Positions 49,101 through 59,420 are shown, counted from the first letter of the stretch. The stretch: DNA of 64,000 nt from Calamus simplicifolius (GCA_900491605.1 UESW01004416.1:446860-510859); one strand, 5' to 3'. The notes: generated by a model from the sequence alone, not told the origin. Numbers and translations: made by a program.

Positions 49101-52100
49101 TAATGATGATATATTGAAATTAAAGATGATAATGTTATCGATCAAAAACATTAACATAAGATATGAACATGAACTAACATTAAAATAATGACAAGACATC
49201 CACCCTTAGATTTACTAACTTGATGAGCTTTAGTATAAACAAAACTTCTATCATTTTGTTTATTGAATGGTTTGAATTATCTTAAAGTTGAAGATATAAC
49301 CTTACACTAACGATGAGGTTGCCACATCCTTCTTTACAACCTAGTACAGCCACTAGATCAGATGGTTATTGAACTAAATCTATTAAAATAAAATTAAAAA
49401 AACAAAAATTAATATTTTTTAAATCGTCCATAGACCTAATCCTTTTAAAACCAAATATGCCTTCCTATATCAGATTATAGTTATCTGATTTATCTAGAAA
49501 CATCACCTAGATAGTTCATTTCTATTCAAAGTTGCAGTCTGCACTAGAAATTTGAGCAAGCCATAGGTTGACCCCTAGCATCCCAAAACCCATCAACTCT
49601 TAAGTTTTTAACATTCCCCCTAGCTGGCTCACAAATTAATGGTTAGGGTGCATTTCGCATAGAAATTCCTATTTTACTTGTTTGCCTTGGCAACGTAAAC
49701 CTTAGGCATGGCTACCCAAAGGTACCTTTTTGGGCATTCTCTAAATATAAAACCTTACAAACTCGAGGCGCGCATAGCACTGTTTCCATACACACACACA
49801 CAAAAGAAAAAAAAAAGGAAAAGGAATCTATAGTAGCACTATAAACACACTTGCATTTTTATACCTCACCCTAAATAGCTCACAACAGTGAAATTTCAAT
49901 TTTTAGAACTTGAGCGATGTGCAAAATGACAAACTAAACCATAAATTACAGAATTAAACATGATTGTTAATTACCATAAAAATAGGGCAGTGCAACCGGT
50001 ACTGTACCAATCCAAACAAAAAATGCATAGGGACGACCCCCATGTCACCAAAATTTACTAAAATAGAGCATCTCAGCTAAGTAGTTGGGAAAAGGCTTGG
50101 ATGAGTTGAGTTGAGCATCTCAGCTAAGTCAGGTTAGTAAGTTTTGGTACTAATTGGTTAGACCCTAGTTCAGCTAGCACAATGCATGTTTTGAGCATCC
50201 TGATAGAAATGAGTCGATTTCAACCAATACCCACATTAGCTCAACCAGTTCAGTGGTATCCCACAGGATTTTTTTTTAAAAAAAAAAAGCAGGTGAAAGA
50301 CAGAGGGGACCGTGTGGGTTGTCCCCCTTTTAGCCAGGCCATCAGAGACCCTGCCGCTCCTTTTGCCCAAGCTGAAAGAAACAGAGGGACAGTGAGAGAA
50401 GCAAAGAAAGAGGAGAGGAAGGGTGGCGAGGAGGCAAGAAGGGTGATGACAGAAAGAGGAAGCAGGTAGTTGATTCATGAGGTGAGGGCTATGTTATCAA
50501 AGTCGTGATGGATAATGAACCAGAGTTTAAGAAGGTGAGGGAGGATTTGATTGGCAAGATGTCACATATTTATTGGTCATCCTATGCAGCCCATTATGTA
50601 GATTTAATAATGAAAGATATTATGGACATGGAATGGGTGAAGTCAGCTGTAGAGATGGGGCAAGCTATCTTGAACTACATATAAGATCATATATGTGCAC
50701 TTGCCCTTATAAGAGAACATGTGGGAGAGGATCTACCAAGGGCAAGTGTGATACGGATTTTACGTAAAACTACATAGCCTTAAAGAACCTCCTACAACAA
50801 ATCAAGTCTCAAAACAAAGCTTACCTCTAATAATTAGATGAAGTCCAAGAATGGCAAGTCATATAAGAGCTAGAAAATCGAGAATGTTATATTCTAAGTC
50901 ATCACTTCAAGAATACATATGTAGATGTGGTGAATGACTTGGAGCCCGTTTAAATGGTGTTGCGAATGGTTGACAGTGAGAAGTGGCCACAGACAGGTTT
51001 TCCTTCTCCATAGAGGAGAGAAAGGCTTCATCATAGCCAAGCGGACAAGAGAGACCTGAGGGCAGGGAGTTGTAGCTAGCAAGTATAATATGACTCAATT
51101 ACATAACTTGATCAAAAGTATTTGTCTGAATTGTATTTCTTATAATTTAATGATTGTAAATTTTGTAATTCATCATATAGAGTCTACTACTTGAAAGTAT
51201 TGATACACTAAGAATACAGGCCTCAAAAAGGAGTTATTGTGGGTAGTAAGGTTTGTGGTGCAGCAAATGTCAAGAAATCTAGACTTGATTATGGATGCAA
51301 TTGGTAATATCATAAACTAAATAGTGTGTTATATGTCATATTTGACATTAATACAAAGTCTATACTATCTGTTTAACGAAAACTATTCTTTAAGAGGTGA
51401 GAAAATTTTGGAAACTAAAAGCCCAATAATCAATTTCTAAGATGTCTCCAAGTACCATTAGAAATGGTTCTAAAAAGAATATCTTAATGTTCATAGGGAT
51501 TTAATGTATCTTAAGTCCTATGTGATCCGGAATTATATTGATACAATGGAGTGGTGGGTCCAATAGGGCACCAGCACACCCAATTTGAGGAAGATTGCCA
51601 TAGGTCCACAACGGTCCTCCCACAAGCCATCTCATCCAAAGGATACTGATTCACAACAACATGCGGAACCGTCTAATGAGCAAGAGGCCACATAGCTTGG
51701 TTTTCGCACCATACAATATGAAGTTGTGATAAAAGTATTTGATTAAGACAAGAAGATCCTATGGTCTGACAACTTTGTTCATGATGATGACAATGATTCT
51801 ATGGTTGGAAAGCTTGCGGATTAGTAGGCTCAAGAGAAATCTATGCTAGATGATCCTGGATATCCTCCACAACCAGACAAAGCCATCATGAGGGTGGATG
51901 TGTGTGATGTCAATAGATGGGCAGAGGAATGTTTCACCCACCATGACTAAGACCTGATAAGAAACCCAATAGGAGTCAAAGACTTTCAATGATTTGTTCG
52001 GCCCATATTTCGGTCATTGTAAGATGAACGAGTCTTTAGAGTCAATTAGGACAATCTGTAGGACAAGTCCAAGAAAAAAACATGAGTGATTGATCCAATT

Positions 52101-55100
52101 GAGGCATGCCATAATATACTAGTCTCAAATGAGGATGGTTGGAACCATAAAAACCTATTGCCTAGATCATCTCATGGCACATGTGATGATAATAATGACA
52201 ATTCAATGAAGGGTATGGAGGTCAAAGAGGCCAATATGGAGGTGCGGGTGATTATTCTCAAGGGCTCAATCATTCACCAATGAACCAAAGTTTACACATG
52301 ACATGTATGACCAAGACTCAAGCCCAAACAAAATCAAGACAAGACACAAAGATATCTTATAGAAAGAGATGATTCAAGGGTGGTGCAATTCACAACACTC
52401 ATAATCAAGGTTATAGGAATAAGTACATAAAGAAATTGGAGAGTTAGTCAAGAGAAGCCATGGTCCAAGATCAGAGGATTATGTGTATGTTTGGCACAAT
52501 AGAAGTTGAGTTGATGGTAGAAGTTAGACAGGAGGTGAAAGGAGATGAGTAGTACCGAAATACTCGAGAGCTGATATGTTGAATGAAGTGGGGAGTATAT
52601 TGAATAGCTATGGTGCATGGCAAATCTCATCTTATACAAAAGACAAATCTCCTAGTATATCATATAATCATAGCAGACGGTATGCCTCATCTACACGTGA
52701 TCCTTATGCATTCTTCCACTCATCTTATCTAGGAGGATCTAACTTTGCTCATTATCCCTCCTATTAATATGGATATAACTAGGGCTTGGAGTATCGTGCC
52801 ACCACCTACCATCATGAGCACTAATGTCCTATGGCTACCATAGACACGTCGCTGTAGTATTAGGAGCTACAATTAGGTCACTATCAGATATCATATGACC
52901 ACTATCCATGCTAATATAATATCTAAATGCCAAACTATAAACAAGATCCAAATGTCTACAGGACCATCACATTCTACTCAGGACTAAAATTATAGAGTGA
53001 TTTATTATATAGTTTTACAATAAAATACCATATTTGGTGTTTTTTAATTACAAAAGTTGCTAGTTTTTGATACCATATTGACCAAATAAGTGTTGCCAAT
53101 AAGAGTTGTCTAAAGATGTGTTGGTAACAATATCAACACATCAGTGCCATATATCCATTGAAAATGCAACTTAAATACAAAAATTATTATCCCAATAGCA
53201 TAACAATCCTTAGAAATAAAAATTAAAAACATATAAAAGTGGGACTTTTCACAACCTAGTAGGTTCTTGGACGAAGTCTCGTATCATGTGTGGGTACAAA
53301 ATTGCATAACATCAGTCGAAGCAAACACTGGTACCAGCATCAATACCAGTTTTTAAAGCCTCAGGATCAAATTTCCTGAAGTTTGACCATCTTAGCACAT
53401 GATTAATGTGTAAATACCTCTGCCTAATCAAGTTTGGAGACAAATAGAAAAATATCATTACATAAAAAGTGGCATATGATATTGAACTTGTGCACTACAA
53501 TTGTTCTTTCCCGAAGACATGAACTGCATGGAGTCTAAACATCAAATATAACCATGATTATTGCACAGCAAGAAATGTTTTGACTAAAAGTATATATGCA
53601 TATCTTTTGACTATCAATTTCAAAGTAGTCATCTAAGTCAGTATTATAAAAAGTCCACTATATCGTTCTATGTTTTTTCTAGGATTTACATATACATAAC
53701 TAAAGAGTCTCAATTAACACCACTATGGGACTGCAATCAAAATTTAAAATGATAGAAAAAGATAAATACCTGTTCCTTATCTACTCTTTTCCAGAATATC
53801 AGCATGGCTTTAGCAAGCTTGCTAGTATCAATTGCACCACCTCTCATCAATTTGAGTGACCTGCTCAACTTCAATTTTACCTGGATGTTGTAAAGTGACT
53901 TGTTAAAGCAAAGGATGGCTAAAGATTCCAGTAAATGAAGGATTTGATAAGAGAGCAAAGAAAATAAGAAAAGATCTCAGTAACTTGTAAAACCGGAAAT
54001 TCAAAAAATAAAAATGGGTACCTCTCTTTGGCAGGTCTCTGAAAAGTGCTTGGCATCAGCAAACTGTTTCTTATGAAAATTAGTAAATATCCTGTGATGT
54101 TTTGGAATGTCTCTTCTTGCGATAGTCACCCACACCTTCCTAATCTTCTCCATCTCCTCTTTCTCAATTACCGAAGGATCTTTCTTCACCATTTGCCTTT
54201 TAGGCAAGCTACGCTCAATAATCTGTAGTCAGAATGTTTTTTTTTCACAAAAAAAAAAAAATCTTAATACAATACTGAAAAGGAACTCATTTAAATACAA
54301 ATTCCAATGATTAGAACTGACCTCATACGTTACCCCTTTTTCCAAGACTTTAACATAATCGACCTGCAAGGTACCAGATTCAGACATAATTGAGCGCCGT
54401 ATCCTCCCAGCTGCTCCTTCCGGAATTGAAAAGGGATCCAGATCAAAATCAAACACTTGGAGAGTAGACTTCTGATTTGATTTTCCAGATGAAAGTGCCT
54501 TCAACCTGGCCTGAAGCGATTCATACTGTGGCTGAGGCTCACCCAACCCACTTCGATTCTGAGCCTCAAACCTTTGATCTGTAGCAACCATAGTTTCTAG
54601 AAACTGTGAGTAAAAATCCAATGTGCCCTTTGGGAAACACTCCTGTACCCAAATGTCCGAAAAACTTGGCAGATTCAGGGTAGTCACAAGCTTATCGTAA
54701 GTTGGAGGTATCCTATATGTGATACCCTTCCCGATATCCAGATAAGCAGACTCAAGAGAGGAAGCAAACCTGCTACCCCCACCATATTCTGAATCAAAAT
54801 CTGTCTCATAGTGCTCTGATCTTCCAATTTCCCGTAATGCTACATCTTTCCTAGCATAAACTACAGGTTCTCTACTGAACTTCCTCACCTTTGTGCCATG
54901 GCTGCATTTCAGATCTGGCAACGCCATCCAAGCTGAAGACAATCCTGACCTCACCCTCCTATGCTTTTGTACATGTTCACCTGCACAGTACCGCTTCTTA
55001 GTGATTTGTGATTCATAGTCCTCATCTTCCTCATCATTACCATCAGCAACTTTCCATATGGAGGAGTTCAAAACAGCCTCAGCCTCAACTGAATGCCTCT

Positions 55101-56602
55101 TCCAACACCTACTCAAGTCTGAAGCCCTATCAGAGATGGCTCCATTACAATGGTGCAACATGTGTTTTTGTCCTGATTATCAATCAAGCAGACAACAATA
55201 TAGAGCCATCACATATGCTGACACTAAAGGGAATCTAGTAAAATTCTAATAGCTAACACATTACAATAAAACAGCATTTATGGGAAAATATATAATTAAA
55301 TCTCTAGCTGGAATAACAGAATGATGAAGGAAAACAAACTGATAACCACCTTGGCTATTTCTGCTCTGATCCAGACTGTTGTCATAGTAGTCAAAATCAT
55401 CTTCTGGCCTGGGGACTCGAAAGCTCATCAAAGACTACAAACAAAACCCAAAAGAACACCAGCATACACAATAAATAACCAATAAAGTTAACAAATGAAG
55501 AGCACCAATAATGAAAACGATAGAGGGAGTGAAGAAATACAAGTACGGACAAAAACCGTTAAAGCAAAATGGAATCTCAACGAAAAGGATATTAGCACTA
55601 ATCCATAAATACAATAAGAAAACAAATAACTGAACATGCTGAAACTAGAATTGTGAGAACCCTAATTTCCAACAAAATCACGTCACATATTTATAAGTAG
55701 GTCTCACGGAAACCAGAAGCCATAAGTAAAAATCAGACCAGAAGCCGTACCTAGAAGCAGACCCGAATAATACGTCTATTGCCTCTATCATTTGGATTGA
55801 AGGGAATGGAGGGAAGTGACAGAAAATAAAGAAAAAAAAAGGTAATAAATTACTTTGTTTGGAAGGAACGTGAAAGAAAGAGGGGAAAGAAAATGAGAGT
55901 AACTGGTTTCCTTTGTTCCTTTCGTTAGATAAATTTATTAACTCCAAATCGGAGGGTAATGTGGGAGGAAAAAATGTTTAATTTTTATTCTTTCATTACC
56001 ACAGTCATGAGCGCTAGGGTTTTCAAAACTCATCGAGGCAACACCACAAGAGCTCAAGGCCGATGTATTTTTCTTTCAATCGTTGTTAAAATCCATTAAA
56101 ACACACTGTGATAATATGATTTTTCATTGAAATTAATTGAGAGCGTTATAGGGATATAATTGTTATGTAACTTTTTTTTTTCTCCTTCTATCCAAACAAA
56201 ATAAAGATATTATTTTTTTCTATCCTTTTCAAAACAAGACAAGAAGAACAACAATTTCTTCTCCTTCTTCTTCATCCTTCTTTTCTTTTTACTCCCCATT
56301 CCTTCCATCCAAAAATCCAAACAAAGCCTAAAAAGATAGATCTTTGAATTCAAAAACGCAAAGAAATCCAGTAGAATCACCCCTCCCTCCCAAAAAAAAA
56401 AAGCGAAATAATCACTTCGATGTTGAACCACAATTTCTTTTCCCCTAGAAATATTGGATCTTCAAATTCGAAAACGCAATGAAATCCCAGAAACAAAGTA
56501 GAATCGAAAAAGAAAAAGAAGCAAAATAATCACCTCGAGATTGAAGAGATTGGAGTATGAAAGGCCATTGCTAGCGTTCTTCCGGTGGCGCCGCGGAGCC
56601 AT
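38205..56602 (-). CDS. INO80: INO80 chromatin-remodelling ATPase, 22 exons, with frame breaks
   Basis: Catalytic subunit of the INO80 complex, which slides nucleosomes and exchanges H2A.Z in the nucleus. About 1,526 codons (Arabidopsis INO80 is about 1,500). Exon coordinates are listed separately; all junctions are GT-AG. In order: conserved N-terminus (residues 1-335), DBINO domain (about 340-500) with KHHRIF and the RQQQRLNFL/ELYSHFMQNK helix, SNF2 ATPase with DEMGLGKT (exon 8), DEAQ box (exon 10) and LLLTGTPIQNN (exon 11), then the INO80-specific insertion (exons 14-16), and helicase C with [13 protein letters not shown] and QAMDRAHRLGQT (exon 19). Phases agree everywhere except exon 6, which is one base short, and the last exon, where the conserved tail lies in another frame behind a stop. 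Either assembly errors or early loss of function. Motifs of the motor itself are intact. Confidence 0.93.
38463..38810 (-). other. INO80 intron 21
   Basis: 348 bp, GT-AG, no recognised element. Confidence 0.8.
38811..38936 (-). CDS. INO80: INO80 exon 21
   Basis: 42 codons, AKDRQKRKRVTKGRHGDAEG onward, corresponding to the basic region after the helicase lobe in plant INO80. Confidence 0.85.
38937..39247 (-). other. INO80 intron 20
   Basis: 311 bp, no recognised element. Confidence 0.8.
39248..39445 (-). CDS. INO80: INO80 exon 20
   Basis: 66 codons starting VTVYRLVCKDTVEEKILQRA; includes QLVMTAGHVQG and ends LGEIPLQ. Confidence 0.94.
39446..41534 (-). other. INO80 intron 19
   Basis: 2.1 kb. 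Holds a CT microsatellite (40686-40719) and a GGCC-rich dispersed-repeat-like stretch (41095-41350) repeating GGCCTGG/CAGGCCC-type words. No coding similarity. Confidence 0.75.
40686..40719. repeat. (CT)n microsatellite
   Basis: About 17 CT units in INO80 intron 19. Confidence 0.95.
41535..41691 (-). CDS. INO80: INO80 exon 19 (motifs V and VI)
   Basis: Contains [20 protein letters not shown] and QAMDRAHRLGQTKE with the arginine finger motif intact. Confidence 0.95.
41816..41910 (-). CDS. INO80: INO80 exon 18
   Basis: DYMNYRKYKYFRLDGMSSIM then DRRDMVRDFQH; the phase-2 exit joins exon 19. Confidence 0.94.
42600..43590 (-). mobile_element. RTE LINE 3' part (RT thumb and 3' UTR), interrupted
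   Basis: The minus strand reads the C-terminal RTE reverse-transcriptase text VESHRVKAGWIK, LYNQRIPLKLKEKFYKTAIR and FGHIQRRPLDTSVRKS, with frameshifts and stops, over 43195-42770. Then comes the 3' UTR and a TTGAG-repeat tail at 42615-42600. The coding continues on the far side of the nested insert, to about 43590. It lies in the same direction as INO80. Confidence 0.8.
43183..43542 (-). mobile_element. Second RTE copy nested in the first, with target duplications
   Basis: Insert 43199-43527 (329 bp), a 5'-truncated RTE 3' UTR with a TTGAG-repeat tail. Flanks CCTTTTTAAATACCAA (43183-43198) and CCTTTTAAATACCAA (43528-43542) are a 15-16 bp target duplication of the host RTE coding sequence. 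Confidence 0.85.
43783..43890 (-). CDS. INO80: INO80 exon 17 (motif IV)
   Basis: 36 codons, DSGKLRTLDILLKRLRAENH then RVLLFAQMTKMLDILE, the start of the helicase C lobe. Confidence 0.94.
44146..44400 (-). CDS. INO80: INO80 exon 16
   Basis: 85 codons including VEELHHPWAKKLLVGFSRTS and PPMRSFDPAKMLT, the end of the insertion. Confidence 0.93.
44622..45170 (-). CDS. INO80: INO80 exon 15 (insertion)
   Basis: 183 codons covering most of the long inter-lobe insertion that in INO80 proteins contacts the RVB1/RVB2 ring (family knowledge). Includes GAFGFARLIDLSPGEV and EALVTSHQDRF. Confidence 0.93.
45285..45431 (-). CDS. INO80: INO80 exon 14
   Basis: 49 codons beginning VCNHPELFERNEGSSYFYF. This opens the INO80-specific insertion between the two motor lobes. 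Confidence 0.93.
45642..45872 (-). CDS. INO80: INO80 exon 13
   Basis: 77 codons starting HAVLKPFLLRRVKRDV and ending NIVIQLRK, the end of the first RecA-like lobe. Confidence 0.95.
46135..46173. repeat. (ATT)n microsatellite
   Basis: About 13 ATT units in INO80 intron 12. Confidence 0.95.
46365..46422 (-). CDS. INO80: INO80 exon 12
   Basis: 58 bases encoding IENHAEHGGTLNEHQLNRL; both phases fit its neighbours. Confidence 0.92.
46510..46671 (-). CDS. INO80: INO80 exon 11 (motif III)
   Basis: Carries NRLLLTGTPIQNNMAELWAL and FNEWFSKG. Confidence 0.95.
46763..46888 (-). CDS. INO80: INO80 exon 10 (DEAQ box)
   Basis: Carries FHILITSYQLLV and YMVLDEAQAIKSSN, motif II (Walker B, DEAQ form typical of INO80). 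Confidence 0.94.
47004..47176 (-). CDS. INO80: INO80 exon 9
   Basis: Carries WGPFLVVAPSSVLNNWADEV and PYWGGAQERMVLRKN, motif Ia and the following strand. Confidence 0.94.
47469..47549 (-). CDS. INO80: INO80 exon 8 (Walker A)
   Basis: 27 codons, GLNGILADEMGLGKTIQAMA onward: motif I of the SNF2 ATPase, lysine intact. Confidence 0.95.
47675..47783 (-). CDS. INO80: INO80 exon 7 (SNF2 start)
   Basis: Reads TMPVKSTVQTPELFKGSLKE then YQLKGLQWLVNCYEQ, the Q-motif region at the start of the SNF2 ATPase. Confidence 0.93.
47996..48425 (-). CDS. INO80: INO80 exon 6 (DBINO end and linker), one base short
   Basis: The first part reads in frame through RQQQRLNFLLSQTELYSHFM to SAEN (about 48250). After that, the conserved linker (LIPGKGESKALEEG, then TEEAELKREALRAAQQAVSQ) is in the next frame. 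Incoming phase 0 and outgoing phase 2 need a length of 3n+2; the exon is 430 (3n+1). The break lies at or near a run of four A on the minus strand. Confidence 0.88.
50066..50129 (+). mobile_element. 30-bp RTE LINE 3'-end insertion with 17-bp target duplication
   Basis: GAGCATCTCAGCTAAGT occurs exactly at 50066-50082 and 50113-50129. The 30 bases between (AGTTGGGAAAAGGCTTGGAT then GAGTTGAGTT) are the last bases of the RTE family present at 18949, 42600 and 43199. Confidence 0.8.
50490..53000 (+). mobile_element. Decayed hAT transposase (DUF659/BED-hAT type) in INO80 intron 5
   Basis: Plus-strand relic. VVMDNEPEFKKVREDLIGKM and YAAHYVDLIMKDIMDMEWVK (about 50497-50640) match the DUF659 region of plant hAT transposases, whose usual text has TDNAxNY and CAAHCxDL. 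LRMVDSEKWP (about 50965-51000), WWVQ then GTSTPNLRKIAI (about 51550-51600) and the hAT dimerisation-like stretch follow in several frames. A Ser/Tyr-rich tail lies near 52576-52767. Many stops; terminal inverted repeats not found. Confidence 0.65.
53770..53880 (-). CDS. INO80: INO80 exon 5 (DBINO)
   Basis: 37 codons from VKLKLSRSLKLM to AMLIFWKRVDKEQ, continuing DBINO. Followed by a 5.3-kb intron. Confidence 0.92.
54022..54222 (-). CDS. INO80: INO80 exon 4 (DBINO)
   Basis: 67 codons, including KIRKVWVTIARRDIPKHHRI and the ETCQRE end, the N-terminal part of the DNA-binding DBINO domain. Confidence 0.93.
54322..55172 (-). CDS. INO80: INO80 exon 3
   Basis: The largest exon, 851 bases. Contains the plant-conserved YLDIGKGITYRIPPTYDKLV, LNLPSFSDI and GEPQPQYESLQARLKALSSG blocks that precede the DBINO domain. 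The incoming G|GA codon and phase-0 exit both fit. Confidence 0.93.
55350..55434 (-). CDS. INO80: INO80 exon 2
   Basis: 85 bases encoding SLMSFRVPRPEDDFDYYDNS onward, the conserved FR(I/V)P(K/R)PEDxxDYY segment. Confidence 0.88.
55435..56533 (-). other. INO80 intron 1
   Basis: 1.1 kb; half is MITE-like element B copy 2. Confidence 0.8.
55790..56328. mobile_element. MITE-like element B, copy 2, in INO80 intron 1
   Basis: Same ends as 36004-36484: ATTTGGATTGAAGGGAATGGAGGG at left and CCTTCCATCC...ATCCAAACAAAGCC at right, with shared internal AGGGATATAATTGT. About 100 bp of extra sequence near 56000-56130 is absent from copy 1. Confidence 0.65.
56534..56602 (-). CDS. INO80: INO80 exon 1
   Basis: 23 codons, MAPRRHRKNASNGLSYSNLF onward, matching the start of plant INO80 (SYxNLF(D/N)LE). 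The donor is CTCGAG|GTGA. The chosen ATG is the one that opens this conserved start. Confidence 0.85.
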
Positions 56603-57507
56603 CAAGGCGGGTGGCTAGTGCTCCGGCGTCGTCGCCCGGGCGCGAAGGAGAAGCGGGTGCGAAGCCTTAGGGCGGTTCAGCGGGGGTGGGGTATAATAAA
56701 AAGGGAGGAACAGGCGGCGGCGAGTTCGCACGTGGCGGTACGTGAGAAGAAAGATAAGGGAAGGAGATAGAAGGACGGGTTGGAAGGGACATAGCGAGCA
56801 TGAATAGTTCGGACATTGCGCGATTGTAGATGGGGTTTTGGTTTTTCCGGCGGCGGTTGGCTTTCTCGGTCCGGGAGGGATTCTTCGTTGGTCGCCGGAT
56901 CGAGGGGAGCTTTTAAATAGACCGCCATTTTTGCTCTCAACATCCTTGGTTTTTAAAAAAATTAAATTACTCTTTGCACCCACCAAATTTCTCTCTGCAC
57001 CTTCTAAAAAAACTTCTAAACTATCCCTTAAAACCCTCCCTTTTTTTTTTCTCTCTACGCACCCCTCTCCCTCACCCTTCTCCTTCCCCAGCATCAACAG
57101 GCAGTCGCACAGCACTTTCCAACGAGCTGCACCACTTTCGATGAGCTTCACCAGCACTTCCTTGGCACGGCAGCAGCGGCTCATTACCTCCCTCCCTCGC
57201 CCTCCGTCTTCCTTTCTCTTTATTCGGCGAACAAAGGAAATTAGTTTCTTTTAATTATTGTGGAGCAACATTTTTTTTAATTTTTTTCAAATTTATTGTA
57301 ACAAAAGAATTAGTTTCTTTTTTTATATTTATTAAGGAGCAAGATATTTTCGACATGCAATTCATCACCTCATCATCCCGTCATTCGTCGTTAAGAAAAA
57401 TAAAAAATAAAAAATCTCTTATCTCCACCCTTCAACCGGTCTATGGTGCCCATGCATCAATCACACATGTTGCAAATATTTAATACTAATTAATATCATG
57501 TTTCAGA
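56603..57507. other. INO80 5' leader/promoter region
   Basis: GC-rich to about 56900, then C/T-rich (56980-57120), then AT-rich. A minus-strand TATTATA is near 56692. Open stretches on both strands here are compositional and show no domain. Confidence 0.5.
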
Positions 57508-59420
57508 TATGGATGATGGTCCTCATGATTAGACCATGACGACAGCCAGAAGACATTATGCCAGGCATGCTGAGCCTGAGGTTCCTAATGCACCATCGCC
57601 CCCAGTTGAGACAGTAGATGAGGACATACCAACTAGGAATGTTGAAGATGAAGCGGTTGGGCCATGTCCAGAAGATCTAAAGGATGAGTTTGTCCTAATT
57701 AGTTTTAAGACACATATAACCTCCATTTGGAAGCAACATGTATTGTTTGTTTGTTATGTATTATATTTTCTTAATGTATTATTATGATGCTGTGATATAA
57801 ATTATTAATGTTATCCATTTATATTACAGGAACGATCCCCACTGAAATGCATGAACCATGCTGCCAAGGTAGGTGAATGGCAGTGGTGGGCATCAGAGCA
57901 ATCCAATAAGAGGTTCAGAGCATTACTCCAGCAGTCGGGGCTGATAGAACTAGTGCACTGCTCTTATCGGTTCACCAATAAGATTCTTGTCTTGGGCTTC
58001 GTAGAGAGATGGCAGCCCAAGATGAACACTTTCTATCTTTCCTTTGGCAAGATGACAATCACGTTGGATGGCATAGCCGCCATATTAGGGATTAATGTCA
58101 CGGGTGCCTCAGTGTCACTATCATGTGATATAGGATGAGTGATCAGGATGCTGAGGACCTACTAGTGAAGATGTTAGGTGTATCATAAGTTAACGCGCGT
58201 CAGGAGGTGCTATTAGTGCGCAGTCAGTCTGTGAGATTAAAGTGGTTGAAGAGTCATTTTCATACTGTTTCTGATAGAGATAGCCACCATAGGATAGAGT
58301 GTGCAGCGCGAGGATATTTGCTATTTTTGTTAGGGTGCACATCTTTGTTGATAAAAGTGGGACGAGGGTGCCTATATAGCTTATCTTTCTCTACTTCAGG
58401 ATTTGGATAGGGTGAGCACACATGCCTGCGGTGCTGGTACCTTGGCTTATTTATATTGGTAGTTAGGGATTGCGTCTAGGACATCCGTTAGATAGACTAG
58501 TGAATACATGACGCTGCTCCAGACTTGGATTTATGGGCATTTTTCAGACCTCACTCCTTACCCATCCCTTGATTATACTGATGTTAGGCCCCGCATGCAC
58601 CGTTAGATTCCCAGCAGTCCATCACGTACCACGATGGACCATTTAGTGGTTCTAAGTGAGTCACTAGATGTTTTGAGGGCCGATAAGGTATGTACCAAAG
58701 GATCATTTGCTTATATATTTCTATAATTTTGATTTACCATATATTACCAAACTGATTAATGTTTATCTGTTGCAGGTAGTTTGGGATCCCCATCGCCATA
58801 GTTAGGAGGATCATTCATTCCTAGATATTGTATTCTTTAGTGGATGCTTGAAGTGTATGGATGTCGTAGAACCCTATCATCCTGAAAGGGTTCTACGATA
58901 GTTTGCAGGATACAGACGATCCCCGCGTGCCAATAGCCCTGCACAAGCTAGCAGAGGATCGACAGCAGGATCGTATTGCATTGCGTACATCTTTTTGGAT
59001 CAGATGTAGGAAATATGGGAGGATCACCTGCTGAACCGAGCGACCAAGAGCCATCCGGTTACCCGACCATCAGATTGGTACCAGGATATGGATTGGTATT
59101 CTCATATTACACACCTTGTAGTTCACCCTAAGAGAGCTGATCTAGTATTATTTCCAAGCATGACCGAAGATGTTGATGTTGACGTGCACCGGCGGTGTAT
59201 TACCGATGCCATTTACATTGGCACCAGCATTCTACAGATGGATTGGGAGGAAGTTGCATCACAGGGGACCGACCTGTACGAGGTTATTTCTCATATGACA
59301 TAGGTATTGCAGGGTCAGCATATCTCAACAAATGAGCCGGATGTACTTGGCCAGTCATGCACCGCTATAGTAGTACAGGCATCGATGACGGCAGGATGGG
59401 GATTGATAATATATCTCATG
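57508..59420 (+). pseudogene. Plant mobile domain (MAIN-like) gene, decayed
   Basis: Relic of the transposon-associated PMD family (called MAIN-like or PP7-long-form-like in plants). It opens MDDGPHD then a stop; 57536-57740 continues PEVPNAPSPPVETVDED. After an apparent intron (acceptor TTACAG near 57830) comes the diagnostic block CSYRFTNKILVLGFVERWQP then TFYLSFGKMTITLDGIAAIL (57957-58095), and later RGYLLFLLGCTSLL, WYQDMDWYSHITHLV and IGTSILQMDWEEV. Stops and frameshifts break it repeatedly (for example at 58136, 58187, 58408 and 58900). Divergent to INO80. Not functional as read. Confidence 0.75.

Larger units (their letters stand above)
48426..53769 (-). other. INO80 intron 5
   Basis: 5.3-kb intron between the two DBINO-coding parts. 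Contains a 30-bp RTE micro-insertion (50066-50129) and a dead plus-strand hAT transposon (about 50490-53000). The 48430-50060 and 53000-53769 parts show no coding similarity. Confidence 0.8.

Noticed and set aside
54998..55249. Open stretches on the plus strand opposite INO80 exon 3
   Set aside because: Shadows of the conserved INO80 exon on the other strand.
56615..57254. Long overlapping open stretches on both strands (189 and 138 codons) upstream of INO80
   Set aside because: They lie in GC- and C/T-rich leader/promoter sequence, overlap each other and the INO80 start in other frames, and show no domain.
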